Positions 33,344 through 45,547 are shown, numbered from the stretch's first letter. The stretch is 64,000 nt of DNA from Maniola hyperantus (GCF_902806685.2 NC_048549.1:8821594-8885593); one strand, 5' to 3'. The notes: a model not told the origin generated them from the sequence alone. Numbers and translations: made by a program.

Positions 33344-35061
33344 TATGTTGCTAAACTGGATATTGAAATGATCTACTATATTTTTGCTAGTCATCTGAAC
33401 TTTACACAGCTCTGCTGTAAAATCGACAGTTGTGTAATTTTGATTTTGATCAATTATTAAGACTACAATGGAATTCACAATTTCAAGAATTGATTAGAAA
33501 TTACAACATTCGGTAACGACCACACAGAGTTACATAAACAAAAACAATGGATTTCAATTATCCTAAATGTTAATTCTATTGGCTAAGAGCGAGTGATCTT
33601 TGATTAAAATTGCTATTGTCGGGATGCATTCCCATGGTCCGGCGTGCGGAAATAATGGTGGAAATGAATTTGTTGCTGCAATTGTGATTTACCAATCGGA
33701 ATCGTATGCATTGTAATTCCTTTATTAGTTGCATAACCTTTAGTTCTCGTTAAAATTTTAAACACAGTAATTGACACAGATGTTTACTAACTTATTTCGA
33801 CACTTGTCTAAATCCGTAGTACTGTTTTTAAAGCTGTTAATGATAATGTCGATCCCGGGTGATGAATAACAATTGCCCCGAAGAACGCCTTGGCTGGAGG
33901 TCACGTGGGCCCATAAATCCCATCCCTCGATAGAACAATTAAAAGACGAGCTCAAAACAATTACGCAACAGTGGCCCTCAGGCGGTCGTGATACCTTACA
34001 ACAAATGCATACAACATACATCGCAATGAATTTGACTAGAGGTAATAGTTTGCATGTCTAAAAACAGTAAAAACAGTTATTCTAAGAAGGGTTTAGGTCA
34101 TTTCTAAAAGAGATTTCAGGATTTAGGTTCCTCGTTTTAACATATATTTTTTTGCTTTATCTGTTTCTTTTATCCTGAATATATTTTACAATTTTTTGAA
34201 AAGTGATTTAATTTGATTCTAAAGTGATAATAAACAACCAAAAATTTACAAAAGTTTTATTCGATCAAGATGCAATAAAAACGCATTTCAAATTTCGCTG
34301 CGAAAACACTACCCGCCATCTTCTTAGGTTCATGAGCTGTGATGACGTCACAGAGGTTGTTAAACAACGACATTTTCTTAATGAAATACATTACGACTTC
34401 AATCCACGTGACCTCACAGTCGGGATTCATCGTGGTGGCACAGAATATATAATAGTACTAACGTAGGTGGCTACAACTTAACGCGTTTCGGATACTTGTA
34501 GAACAGATAAAAAAGTGAAATCTTTAAAATGAATTATAAAATTCATTATATAATTATTAATTTTATAAACTGATATTAACATTTTTTATTGGTAATACTA
34601 TCTAGTTTATATATTTTTAGATTTTTTCTCGCTTGGTGTAAAATACCGTATTTCATTTTCATTATTATCGTATTGTATTGTTACACTGTAAAATCGGTGC
34701 GGGCGAGCGCAGGTGACGTGCGTGTGTGCGTAGCGTTCCCCCGCCTCATACCCCGATTGCCATCTCAACCTGTCGAAGACTGTACCTATTCTTTGACCAG
34801 GTTGATATTCCTTATAGGCATATTAATCGATTAAAATCCCTACAACTTAGATAGCATAGTTTATCTTGTAGTAGCTTTGTCTAGTGTTAATAGAACACAA
34901 TTGTTTTACTGCCATAAGTCATTTTAATCTTTAATTGAGCCTCGCAGACGTATATATTTCCTCAAGGCTATTACCATAGCATATTTATGCACTAGTAATA
35001 TCAATGCTGTAGATCTGAAGTCTAGATCTAAATCATTAGAGTTGGAAATATATTTTATATA
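33344..35061. other. Intron 2; unique islands at 33.60-34.05 and 34.22-34.47 kb
   Basis: 33600-34050 contains GGGATGCATTCCCATGG, GCTGTTAATGATAATG and GGTCACGTGGGCCC. 34224-34466 contains a full CRE (TGACGTCA at 34343) and an E-box (CACGTG at 34405) inside an 80-codon open frame. No donor or acceptor pair supports an exon, so I read both as possible regulatory DNA. Confidence 0.3.
34696..34792. mobile_element. GACAGGTCGAGATGG palindromic element, copy 3, half only
   Basis: Only the centre and right arm remain: GCAGGTGACGTGCGTGTGTG, CCGCCTCATACCCCG, ATTGCCATCTCAACCTGTCG. The left arm is absent. Confidence 0.65.
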
Positions 35062-35274
35062 CTAGCTTATTCCCGCAACTTCGTGTGCGTGGACTACACA
35101 AATTTCAAACCCCTATTTTTCTTCCTTAGGGATTAAATATTCACAATTCCTTTCTTAGCGGATGTCTATGTCATAATAGCTATCTGCATGAAAAATTTCA
35201 GCCCGAACCGTCGAGTAGTTTGAGCTATGCGTTGATAGATCAGTAAGTCAGCTATTCCTTTTTATATATATAGA
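35062..35274 (-). mobile_element. Helitron A, full length
   Basis: Host A 35061 is followed by CTAGCTTATTCCCGCAACTT, and the 5' end TTTTTATATATATAGA precedes host T 35275. The hairpin is slightly mutated. Confidence 0.75.
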
Positions 35275-35536
35275 TAAAGAAACATGACGCATTACGATTT
35301 ACGTACTTACTTGATAATTAATTCAACTAGACTTTAATAATCATAATGACGTATGACTATCGATCATAGTAGGCCATAGATCACGAAGTTGCTATTCTTA
35401 GGATTTAATTAATTTTATTTACTCGTACTAAGAGGGAACAAAAGGTAATAGTTTTAATAGACTTAAATAAAATGGTTGTGACACACAAACGGACAGACTG
35501 ACAGACGGACTGGATAAGACTGAGTCCCTTGACCTT

Positions 35537-36150
35537 GTCATCATCACCCATCGCCGCGCCGGCTCACTTCAGAACGACCCTTCTGTCAGAATGTAGAGGG
35601 TTTGACCTCCACGCTGGCCAAGTGCGGATTGGCAGGTTCCACACACTTTTGAAGCTGTGGTAGCCTAGTGGTTAGGACGTCCGCCTTTCAACCGGAGGTC
35701 GGGGGTTCGATCCCGGGCACGCACCTCTAACTTTTCGGAGTTATGTGCGTTTTTAAGTAATTAAAATATCACTTGCTTTAACGGTGAAGGGAAACATCGT
35801 GAGGAAACCTGCATGCCTGAGAGTTCTTCATAATGTCCTCAACGGTGTGTGAAGTCTGCCAATTCGCACTTGGCCAGCGTGGTAGACTATAATGGCCAAA
35901 ACCCTTCTCACTCTGAGAGGACACCCGTGCTCTGTAGTGAGCCGGCGATTGGTTGATCATGATGATGATGATGATGATGATGACACACCTTTGATAACAT
36001 TATGGAGAACTTTGAGGATTTGCAGGATTTGCAGGTCCTCACGATTTATCTTTATATTGCATAAAACGGACATATAACTCTAAAAAGTTAGCCCGGGATC
36101 GAACCTGGATCCCCTAACCAGGAGGCCTACGCCTTAACTATGACTATCGT
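35537..36150 (-). mobile_element. SINE type 1 (minus), split by a second SINE
   Basis: The outer element is present in two parts, 35537-35654 (CATCGCCGCGCCGGCTCAC, CTGGCCAAGTGCGGATTGG) and 35986-36150 (GATAACATTATGGAGAAC, CCGGGATCGAACCTGG). The parts join cleanly in the family order when the insert is removed. ACACACTTTTGA on the left and ACACACCTTTGA on the right look like a 12-bp target duplication with one mismatch. Confidence 0.7.
35655..35985 (+). mobile_element. SINE type 1, full length with tRNA-like head
   Basis: This is the best type 1 copy. A near-consensus A box (TAGCCTAGTGGT at 35661) and B box (GGTTCGATCCC at 35704) sit 43 bp apart, as in tRNA-derived SINEs transcribed by RNA polymerase III. 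The body follows (GTGCGTTTTTAAG, CGTGAGGAAACCTGCATGCC, GTGAGCCGGCGATTGG) and it ends in (GAT)8. It is not a tRNA gene because no cloverleaf 3' half is present. Confidence 0.8.
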
Positions 36151-38834
36151 TAATCTGCGTTATAATATGAAGGTGTCGCAATGTTTGCCCGTTCTAATAC
36201 TAATAAAAATAACCTCAACTTATAAGATCTGACTTTATTCCATTTAAACAATGTTTAATAAACTTCAACCTTAGTTCTAAACTATTAAGTTCTCTAAAAC
36301 ATAATTATGAATTTCAATCTTTTCTGCATTGAATCAATAACCCCCGCTTTTCTTGCCGCCATTTTACATCTGCCCCCAATCATCTTTTTTTTTAAAATTC
36401 AACTCTAGGCAAAGGCAATGCGGCTAACAATACTAAATGAAAGATTTACCTCAACCCATGTCAGGTTAGCTAAACACCACTTTAACTTGAAAAGTAGACC
36501 TAATCGTGAGGTTAATAAATAGATTTCTAAGACACAGTCAATGATTTTAACATTGTTAAACTAGTACTATCGTGAGAAGACTCTTGACAAAACGTAAACG
36601 ATTAACAAATCAGATTAACATGTTAATACAGTGAAAACGCAGAGTAAACTTATTAGTGCAGTAAATATAAAGCACATACATTCGTTTAACATGTAGCACG
36701 GAGCGTCCCATGTATTTTGCAAAGCGTAGAGTCCAAACGGCGGGCAGCAGGCGGCAGGCAATCTGCATCACGCTGATCCCATTTTAATGGAGCGCCGGCA
36801 AACAGGCTCCCGAGCCGCTTACCGGCAAATCCACCTAGATCCTATGCGCCACTTAGTTACTACACTTATATAGCGTCTACTGCCCAAATAAATGTTAGGA
36901 CTTTATGCATCTTAATATGTTTGATTGCGTTTACTGAATTTTTTTTTCTAATATTTTGTCTCGGCTCATACCATAGTCTACATTTATTGAATTATCATAT
37001 CATATAGGTAGCATTTCTTATCTATTCTTTCGTTTCTTATCCATACTTATTAGTAAATAGTAATAAATTTCCGGTTTCGTAATCAAAGTGAAGGCAATTT
37101 AATGGCACCATTGTACACTTTTTGATTGACAATAATTGTTTAGTATATATGTAAGATAATTATTGATGTTAATAGTGATAATTAATAACTAAAGCGATGA
37201 GGATTCCAAACGTCAAACGTGCCCTGGTGTGGGAAGAGCTCACAAGAAACTCAGCAATCACATGGTTATTACGTCCAGTCACGTCTTAAAACTCAATCAA
37301 CGAATTAACAAATCAAAACCTAATTATGTAAAAGAAAGTTTTCATTCGAGCTTTACTGTAATTACATATTGATGTGTAATGTGTATAGATAATTAGGTAA
37401 TGCATGAGCAAATAGAATATTCTGAAAGAGTCATTAATTGTTAATAATGTGATATATTAAATAGAACCGTTGGAATGGCGGCCATTCATTGTGCATTAGA
37501 GCTTGGAAGTCACAGCTCGCAATGCACCGCCATTTGCCTGTGAATTGCCGCTCGTCACCATTTATTTCACACACTTAAATGGGAATTAATCTGGCATTGT
37601 GCAGGTAGAGCGCATTCAGAGATAATATTCCGCTCCGTATTGACAATATGCTCGCACAGGTCTTCGATTCATTAGCCGAGAGGCGAACGACCGGCGGATA
37701 AAGGATCTGCATCCCTACATTCGTTCCATCGATGCACCTTCGTTGACCTGAGCGCTAACGAGTCAACGGAGGATAATGATCGCATTCAAAGGGATATGAC
37801 AGCTCAAGTTGAAGAGCAGAAGACGCACAAACAAAGAAATAAACCAGTTTTTCACCAACTGACCTGTTGACCAGTTTGTGAAAATCGGTAACCCACATTA
37901 AGGCCTTAAAATAAACAAGAGCCATTCGGCCTCAATAATTCGTCGAATTGAATAAATCATTCTCCATTTGACTTTCTTAGCAGGTAGACTTATAAAATAC
38001 ACATATTTTTATTCATGCAAACCTAGCTTTACACGAGCAGAAATTGAATCCTAAACATGAGCCTCATAAATAAAATCGAGCCGGGCGCCTGTAAGACTAC
38101 ATATTGCTTAAAATTCAAAAACAACAACGCGGAAGTCATTTCGTTACAGTTAGATATACCTAATGTCGTATCTAGACTTTTCAGCTCGTGTTTGATCCGT
38201 TTACATTATTTCTACCTCGTGTTTTGCTTTCTTTGTGTCAAAAGATGATAAGTATCGATCTCCTATCTAGGTTTACCCACAAAAATTATAATATTCTCAA
38301 TTGATGTCAGACGCTTTGAAAATGCTTTGAAAGATACTTGAGAATCATGAGGTCATTAAAATCCGATTTAGAACTATTCTTCTTTGGTCAGCTGAAGCTT
38401 TAAATTACTGGTCAAGTGTGTGCCAGAACACGCATAAGAAGGTTCTGTAGCTATGCTAATAACTAGGACGGTTCTTTACTTTCTTCTACGATTTCTTACC
38501 TAAACAATAGCTTTTTATCACAAACTACCATTATCGTTGCTACCGTACCGTAAGCTGCCGTTGTACTTTAGTTAAGAAGTTTTCACTCGAGAGGATAAAC
38601 TAATATTTTTTCAACTCTCAGAATTTAGGAGGTACCCTGAAAAATCTTTTCTTTTTTTAATATTTTTATATTATACCGAACCAGTGGTAAATTAAAACTA
38701 CCTGACTATTCCTAAGCACTTGTAAAAAGTTTACATGAATAAAAAAACATTCTATTCCATTCTATTTTATGACTGTTTAGCGGTAACTTTCTATAACTGT
38801 GCTAAATGTCAATTTTAGAGCTAGTTAATTTTTA
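36151..38834. other. Intron 2, unique; GC-richer islands at 36.68-36.85 and 37.44-37.83 kb
   Basis: 37440-37830 is unique with balanced composition (GGCGGCCATTCATTG, GCACCGCCATTTGCC, GACCGGCGGATAAAGG, GAGCGCTAACGAGTCAACGG) and no open frame, which is what a conserved regulatory element tends to look like. 36680-36850 is similar. No exon was found. Confidence 0.3.
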
Positions 38835-38914
38835 AAACGGTTATGACATACAGACAGATGGACGGACTCATCAAAACTATAAGGATTCCTTGTTTTACTA
38901 CGGAACCCTGAAAA
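38835..38914 (+). mobile_element. CCGGCCAAG-type element, 3' fragment
   Basis: ACATACAGACAGATGGACGG followed by CTACGGAACCCTGAAAA is the family's 3' end. Confidence 0.5.
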
Positions 38915-39056
38915 GTATAGAGCTTTTCGAGAAACAACTACACAAGCTTGTTTCTAGTATCAGTTCAAAGTCAAACTAACTGAATTTCAAACACCGGAGA
39001 CCACGTAGGCTGCATTTCATTAACATATCCCTATCTGTTTACTTCGACTAGTTACA

Positions 39057-39600
39057 TAAAAAACCGGTCAAGTGCGAGTTGGATTCACCCACGAAGGGTT
39101 CCGCACCATCGTACAAGAAATCTCAAACCAGTATAGTAAAAATTTGCAAGTTAATTACGGACAGCGCCATCTTGCTGTGATTTTAGTAAACTAATTATTT
39201 GGTCGGGAACGTAATCTTTAATTTTTTTCGTGATGTAAGCACAAATTCACGGTTTTCCTTTATATATTATTAGATGATGCCCGCGACTTCGTCTGCGTGG
39301 ATTTAAGTTTTTAAAAATCTCGTGGGACCTCTTGGATTTTCCGGGATAAAAAGTAGCATATGTCCTTCCCCGGGATACAAGATATCTCTGTGCAAAATTT
39401 CGTCAAAATGTCGCATTTATAATATTAGTATGGATATGGATGATGATATTGCTACCTGCCTTTCATGATTCTAGGTCAATGGGACTTACCCTAAAGGTTT
39501 TAATTACTCCGATTTGACAGATACAATACAACAGACAGACAGACAAAGAAATGATCCTATAAAGCTTGCTTTTTCTTTTTGAGTTACGGAACCCAAAAAT
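39057..39600 (+). mobile_element. CCGGCCAAG-type element interrupted by a Helitron
   Basis: The 5' part begins AAAAAACCGGTCAAGTGCGAG (first 20 bases conserved) and runs to the TTTCCTTTATATATTA area. The 3' part resumes after 39435 with CATGATTCTAGGTCAATGGG and ends GTTACGGAACCCAAAAAT. The order matches an uninterrupted copy. Confidence 0.7.
39270..39434 (-). mobile_element. Helitron B nested in the element above
   Basis: TTAGATGATGCCCGCGACTT (CTAG to TTAG) lies after host A 39269, and TATTAGTATGGA before host T 39435. The 165-bp copy lacks part of the (GTCT)n region. Confidence 0.75.
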
Positions 39601-40886
39601 CAACAGCAAGTTAGATCATCGTCGAAGAATAATCTGAAAACATCAATGACTAAGGCATTCAAAAATTTCCACGATCTGTATTCCGTGTGGAGAATTCGCC
39701 TCGTCGGATCCCGTAGTTCTGATGCAGATTATTTTAAATGTAAAGACGGGACATTGCATAATCACCAACGTGATTCGCCATCAGTATTCCCTTAGTAAAT
39801 ATTTATTTGTTTCTAGTTTTTTTTTACTGCTTCTTCGTAATTTTATATGCTAGTGCTAGTGCTTTTTATTACATTTATTTTTGATACTGATTTTATTACA
39901 TTTATTATTCACTGCTCCTATTGTCTTTAAATGAGGCGTTCATTTCAGTCTTATAAACCCGAAACTTATTTATTTTATTTTTATTTTTCATGTACCGAAA
40001 TTGCAGTTACATAATAGCAATAAATTAAGTTACATTGGAAATGCTTATCTCTGAACAGAGATTTCTTCGAGCGTGGGAAATTGGGTTATCTAATTTTAGT
40101 TTAGTTATTATACATCTTTGGATCAAAATAAGTATTGTTAAAAAAAGTGGTGAACATCAAAATATGTAATTAAAATACGAGCCTTGTAGCGTCCTAGTAG
40201 CTGTTAAAAACAGAAGTTCGTTCAGTTTTTTATTTGTACATCGTAATTGTAAATCAATCATTAGTTCTCGCGTCCATGTGTAATGTGTTATCAATTTTTT
40301 ATACGCTGCTGCCGACTTCGATTTTAATATAAAGACAGATCGGGCATTAATTAAGCCGGGCTGATGAGTTCGCCGTCCCGCCGCCGCCTGCCGTCATTAC
40401 CACTATATGTAGAGGCGAGAAGTTTTTTTAATTCGTTATTATTGTGTGGCGTAAAGAAATGTTAATTCGAGGCAGCGTGAAATTAACAGCCGCCGCAATG
40501 CCCTTTGTAGGGCCGCGGCGGCTGACTTAAACATACAACGGGTGACGAGCTACACGCTTCTTTCATACTACGCTCTCTTATTTGCACTCCATTACTCTTT
40601 TTATGAACTTTCATTAAAATCTGAGCCAGGGAGTTGTTAAACATCAATTTACGATTACGCTCCCGGGATCCGCGTTACATTAATAACGTCTTTACTAATT
40701 TACTGAGGTAATCAAGAGTCACCTTTCGATGTGTTAGAAGGTTTTTTGCGCGCTCCCGCGCCGTCCACGCAAGAACTTGTAATCGTTACTGAATTGTTTC
40801 TGCAACTAACGTTTAACCGTTTATTTTTACTATGCTAATGATGTAACCACCAGGTTTTTTCCATATTTGATGATTTTACATCCATG
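39601..40886. other. Intron 2; GC-richer unique patch at 40.33-40.76 kb
   Basis: 40000-40080 resembles a LINE 3' end. 40330-40760 is unique and CpG-rich (CCGTCCCGCCGCCGCCTGCC, GGGCCGCGGCGGCTGAC), with inverted CCGCCGC/GCGGCGG blocks around 40490-40520. No exon was found. Confidence 0.3.
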
Positions 40887-41092
40887 TCCATACTAATATT
40901 ATAAATAAGAAAGTATCTGCCTGTCTGCCACGTTTTCGCGGCCCATCCATTTAATCTATTTTGACGCAATTTGGTACAGAAATAGCTTGTGTCCCGGGGA
41001 CGGACAAAGGCCACTTTTTGTTCGGGAAAATCAAAAATTTCCCATGGGATTTTCATAATACCTAAATCCAGAAAGTCGCGTGCATCATCTAG
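40887..41092 (+). mobile_element. Helitron B, full length
   Basis: TCCATACTAATATTATAAAT at the start and GTCGCGTGCATCATCTAG at the end, with host T 41093. It contains AATAGCTTGTGTCCCGGGGA. The copy lies 200 bp upstream of exon 3. Confidence 0.75.
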
Positions 41093-41285
41093 TTTGCAGA
41101 TATTTTAGAGTATCAGTGCGTGTAGGCACTGTACTAGTGCATTTTAATTCTAAATACCCAAAAAGAAAAAAAGAGGAGCTCTTTCCCAGCCGTGTTCTAA
41201 TCTTGTTTTTAGGTGCATCTTCTTAATCTGGCTTGGAACGGAAGTTTAGGAGGCAGTTCTTTGTATAATGTTTTTCTTGTTCCAG

Positions 41286-41476
41286 TGGTATCGAGTGGAC
41301 AAAAGCCGATTGAGCCCAGAGTTACAACAGAAGTTTGTGCAGCTTGAACCCGACGGTGAGACCAAGAAGTTCCTCGCGTCTTCCATTGATAAATCGTCGT
41401 GGGTGTGGACACAGATCTGGTACCTGCTGGCGAAAGCTGTCCTGAAATACTTCTGGACCATTACAGACATCAATGG
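41286..41476 (+). CDS. Exon 3 of the long-intron gene (residues 102-164 plus 2 bases)
   Basis: A strong acceptor (TTTTTCTTGTTCCAG) precedes it and a strong donor (GTGAGT at 41477) follows. All 63 codons are open and begin exactly on a codon, matching exon 2. The product is charged and helical at first (WYRVDKSRLSPELQQKFVQL), then has a Trp-rich hydrophobic helix at residues 139-160 (SSWVWTQIWYLLAKAV...FW), which may be a membrane segment or amphipathic anchor. I do not recognise the family. The two-base overhang GG joins T48477 to give Gly165. GC content is clearly above the flanking intron, as expected of coding DNA. This is the best-supported exon. Confidence 0.8.
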
Positions 41477-42408
41477 GTGAGTCTAGTTTCTATTCTTATT
41501 TAGAATTAAGGCTTCGCAATAGGAGGACAATCATCGGCAAACGCTTTGCTCAATATCAGACAAATAAGGTATTCCGAAAATAATACCATCTTGGAAGATC
41601 CAACGTTAGAAAGAAGAGAATTCTCTCGATTTCTTAAAATTTACTAGTATAGGCCATTCAAGGCACGAAACCATGCATTGACTGGACCTCTTGTAGCGCC
41701 TTCTGAAATCAGTTTTGGCTGTGGATACCCATTAGGATAGCAAAAAATTGAGTTTGGAACGACCCGCCCTGTTGTAGTACTAGGTACATAGAGGTCGTTG
41801 ATTCAAGGCTTTTTCTCCATTATCATAATATAAGAGTTAAGCCTTTTCTGAATAACGGTAAATCTTTTTATCAACTCTTTCACATTTAGTTCACTTTCCA
41901 AATACTTATTGTCGTTTTATGTCTGTCTATATCTCACCAATTTTAATACAAAAACTTAGAATAAATTAATCAAATCAACTATCTAAATCTATCCACCGAA
42001 ACGAAAACGTTAACCTTGGTACCTAACTACCTACTAAATACTAATGAATCACATCTTACACAAACGATGAATTGCCGTTTGAATCACGACAATGGAACAT
42101 TATTAAGTGCGTCCAGATTCGTCCAATTACGCCAATTACAATCTCCTGGTACATAAGTACATGCGAGTATATTATTTCCTCATCCATTGTGTTGTATCTG
42201 CACAAATTAACTAATTCGAGTCGCCAATAGTGGTGTGAGGCGTCCGTAACATATTTGTCGATATTTGCTGCGTTATTTGTATTTAAAAGTTTATATCTAT
42301 TTTTATTGTATCTTCATTTACCGTTAGAAAATAGTTTGAATGTGCCTTCTTTGTCTTTATTTTTTGCGATATAAATTACGTCTTATTTTTATGTTTAACT
42401 AGCTGTGA
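41477..42408. other. Start of intron 3, unique AT-rich
   Basis: No exon or recognised repeat was seen. Confidence 0.3.
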
Positions 42409-42571
42409 ACTCTTTGATTTTCCGGGCTGAAAAATAGCATATGCCACTCTCCCGGTCTTAAACTATACTCATACAAAAAATCACGCCGATCCGTTGCTCC
42501 GTTGCAACGTGATTGAAGGACAAACCAACACACCAACAAATAAACACACTTTCGCATTTATAATATGGGTA
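42409..42571 (-). mobile_element. Helitron B2, 3' end shortened
   Basis: CTAG at 42409 joins directly to CTGTGAACTCTTTGATTTTC, so the hairpin is deleted. The variant block CGATCCGTTGCTCCGTTGCA and the 5' end CGCATTTATAATATGGG remain. Confidence 0.65.
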
Positions 42572-43278
42572 CTAATTTAGTTTACGAACTAACGAAGAAA
42601 GGTATTAGTATTATTTATATTATTAAAATAATTGCACCTTTTTGAGGACTATGCGAACAGCGTAGACCATTCATTACTCATGTACTTATATAAAACTTGA
42701 GATTTTGCATGTAGGTTCTCTCTTTAACTTAGACTCTCCTAAGAAATGATTTTGAAGAATTCGAATAGGGTCATTAAAAACTTAATCAATAAAAATATTG
42801 TATCTTTAACTTAATCATTAAATAATATAATTATCTCGCGGGAAAACTTTGCAATTATTTTAATAATCTTTTTTCTTCGTTCGTTCGTAAACAAAATTAA
42901 ATATAAAAATAAGACGTAATAAAGCGAAGAAAATAAGACAAATAAGTAGGCACAAATATGCACGAGCTTGCCATTATACATTTTAAATTATCGATATCGA
43001 CAAAATAACTTAATTCTCGCACTGTCCGCGTCCGGAGCGCTCTCTGTGAACGCGCACTGAAAACGATCGCGCCCGGGTGTCTATAGCGGGCACTAATAAA
43101 TAATTTAAATAAATTGACGGACGAGATTTACTCATTGGCTGTTTCCGTCTCTCGATTACGCTTTATTTATCACTTACTACTTGTCGACCAAACCCCGCCG
43201 CTCCAGCGTGCACTGCAACCGCTCTGCATTGCTTAGGTGCTAATTTTATTGACTTTGCGTGCACTTTCATATTGAACT
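42572..43278. other. Intron 3, unique; GC-richer at 43.02-43.26 kb
   Basis: 43010-43260 has CpG (GTCCGCGTCCGGAGCGC, CGATCGCGCCCGGG) without exon signals. Confidence 0.3.
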
Positions 43279-43386
43279 AAGTTTCTGTTAACTTCATCAT
43301 TCACAAATTCAACGTGACTAATTTGAGAGAAACTTCACATGTATAGATACTCAATACCTACTCAATATAAACTGACTGGCTGACTT

Positions 43387-43435
<49 letters not shown>

Positions 43436-43615
43436 TCTATCAACGCACGGACGGACGCTACTGGACGGATCGGGCTGAAATTTGGCATGCAGATAGCTAT
43501 TATGACGTAGGCATGTGCTAAGAAAGGATGTTTGAAAATTCAACCCCTAAGGGGGTGAAATAGGGGTTTGAAATTTGTGTAGTCCACGCGGACGAAGTCG
43601 CGAGCATAAACTAGT
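43279..43615 (+). repeat. 337-bp duplicated block containing Helitron A (donor-like copy)
   Basis: 43279-43615 matches 53284-53620 at a constant offset of 10,005. The one mismatch I found is A43610 against G53615. It contains about 80 bp of ordinary flank (AAGTTTCTGTTAACTTCATC...) and a Helitron A with an expanded (ACTG)n run, GGCATGCAGATAGCTATTAT and the end CGAGCATAAACTAG. Confidence 0.85.
43360..43614 (+). mobile_element. Helitron A with expanded ACTG run
   Basis: It has the 3' terminus CACGCGGACGAAGTCGCG, AGCATAAA and CTAG with host T 43615. The (ACTG)n run at 43371-43433 is the longest in the family here. The usual ATATATAAAAGG head is not visible, so the 5' end is uncertain. Confidence 0.7.
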
Positions 43616-45547
43616 GTTATATAAATCTGCAATTTCATTTATTCCTCCGCCTTCTATAGTTCTACCAAATCAGACATACGTGAAAGTAATAACATAAATT
43701 CCATTATTATCTACTCTTCTAACGACATGCGTGATGCTGCTTGAACTGCGTGTCATTCTGCATAGTCATAGACAATTTCTCAATAGGTAATCTATGCCTA
43801 CAAAAACTGGTGCGGACCGCGGTAGAAATAGTGACCTTCGACCGCTCCCGAGCGCGCCTTATACAAACGACATTTGATTCAATGGCGCCGATTCTCTTGT
43901 CTTTCTCTAAACTAAAAGAGTATTTGCATCTTTTTCTTTTTAATATTGCTGAAAAGGACGAAACATGAATTTTACATTTAAAGACTAAATTTTAGTGCAT
44001 TTAAACCATAGGCTCGCGACTGGCAGCTAAAGTCACGAGGTTTGACTCTAAATTAAATTTAAAACTGTCAAACTGTGTCTGTCCTTTTCATATTACATTA
44101 GTAAGAAGAGGATGCAAATACCCTAAATTTTAGGTGTGCTCAGAATCAGCGCCATTGTTAGATGGGAAAAACTCTGAATAGCTAATCTATGTTGTAATGT
44201 CACTCTTGGTGATGCCTAAAATGGCGGATTGTCATGGCGCTGATTGTAAAGTATTAAAATAAGTAAACAGTTAAACAATGAGTCTATTATATGTATATGA
44301 AAGTGGAGTTTATCTCATTAACCAATCAAACTAAAAAAAAATCAGACAAGCTTTAGAATCCAATAGGTATCTGTCTTTGGTATGTCAGATTTCTGTAAAA
44401 ATATGTAGTTTCAAAGTATCATTTATTCAGACTTCCACTGGCATGTAATTTTTTGAGCCTGTTTAACTTTGAGTTTGAATGGTTAATACTAAACTAATAA
44501 AAACCAAACTGCATTTGTATGGAGCGTGCCCGAAAAACAATTCTCTTATGAGATAGGTAGGTATAGATAAAAATCAAGCACTGATTTGAACTGATTAAAA
44601 ATAAATAGAAATCAATTAATTTGGACATTTACACCGGAAAAGTCAATAGCGTCGAAGCGAGCGTTCATTGAGTCATTTATCCTAACTATAGGCGCAATGA
44701 TTAATATCCCGGATATTTTGCTTAAGGCAGCTCAGTTCGGTGCTTTCTTCATACAAACGTAGGAGGGAAAATACAACAATATTCGATATTGTACGCACAA
44801 AACTAAGAATTATATCGATTTATCTCGTCTTTATCTAGGTTCAATGATATCTAAAACATTGAAAAAAATATTGATTTAAAAGTTAGGAGCCTCAAAAGAT
44901 TCCTATTTTAACACTAAATTTATGACAACTTTGGGCGTAAATAAATAAGATTAGGGATATGAAAATTCTAAAACAATTTATCATTACACGTAGTTTATTT
45001 ATTCATTAGTTGAAATAACTTTACTTTGCAAACCTAAATTCAGTAGTTTTTTCTCAAAAATACTTTTCCCAAACTACTGTTCAACCCTTTTCAAGCGCTT
45101 GATTTCGGTTAAAATAATCATGCCTCTCACCCCAAAACATTAGACACCGCGCGGGTGGCGGAGGGAAGGGCCAGCCCAGCGGCGCGCGGCTGCGCGTGTA
45201 ATATTGTGGTTTCTATGACGACGAATGTTGTTATTGATATGTTTTCAAAAATAAAAGTCGTAATTATTTTATAAAATTACTTTATATTTATTAATAAGTT
45301 AATTCGATTATTCCTCTTATAATTCAGTGGCTATGCAAATGTGTAGAAGATTGAGTAGAGTCAATAAGTCCTTCAAATACTTATTGCATTTTGTACATTG
45401 ACCTCTGGAATTTGAACTTTGGACACCAATTTTATTCATTGGTTTATTGACCTGACTTTATTGTTGAGGTTCTAGTAGGGATACCTACTCGTGTGGTCCT
45501 AGTACAATAGGTAAGTAACTTTGTTGAGTTATTTATTTTATCTAATT
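43616..45547. other. Intron 3, mostly unique AT-rich
   Basis: A GC block at 45140-45200 (CACCGCGCGGGTGGCGGAGG, GCGGCGCGCGGCTGCGCG) stands out. The 75-codon frame at 43741-43968 has no splice support. 44180-44260 has ATGGCGGATTGTCATGGCGC, a short motif of unknown origin. Confidence 0.3.

Noticed and set aside
33873..34061. 62-codon frame with balanced composition
   Set aside because: No acceptor or donor in phase; overlapped by an equally long frame on the other strand.
34224..34466. 80-codon frame on +
   Set aside because: No splice context or homologous feel; the palindromic CRE and E-box explain part of its composition.
35661..35714. tRNA gene
   Set aside because: A and B boxes are good, but there is no acceptor stem or anticodon arm and the body is SINE sequence.
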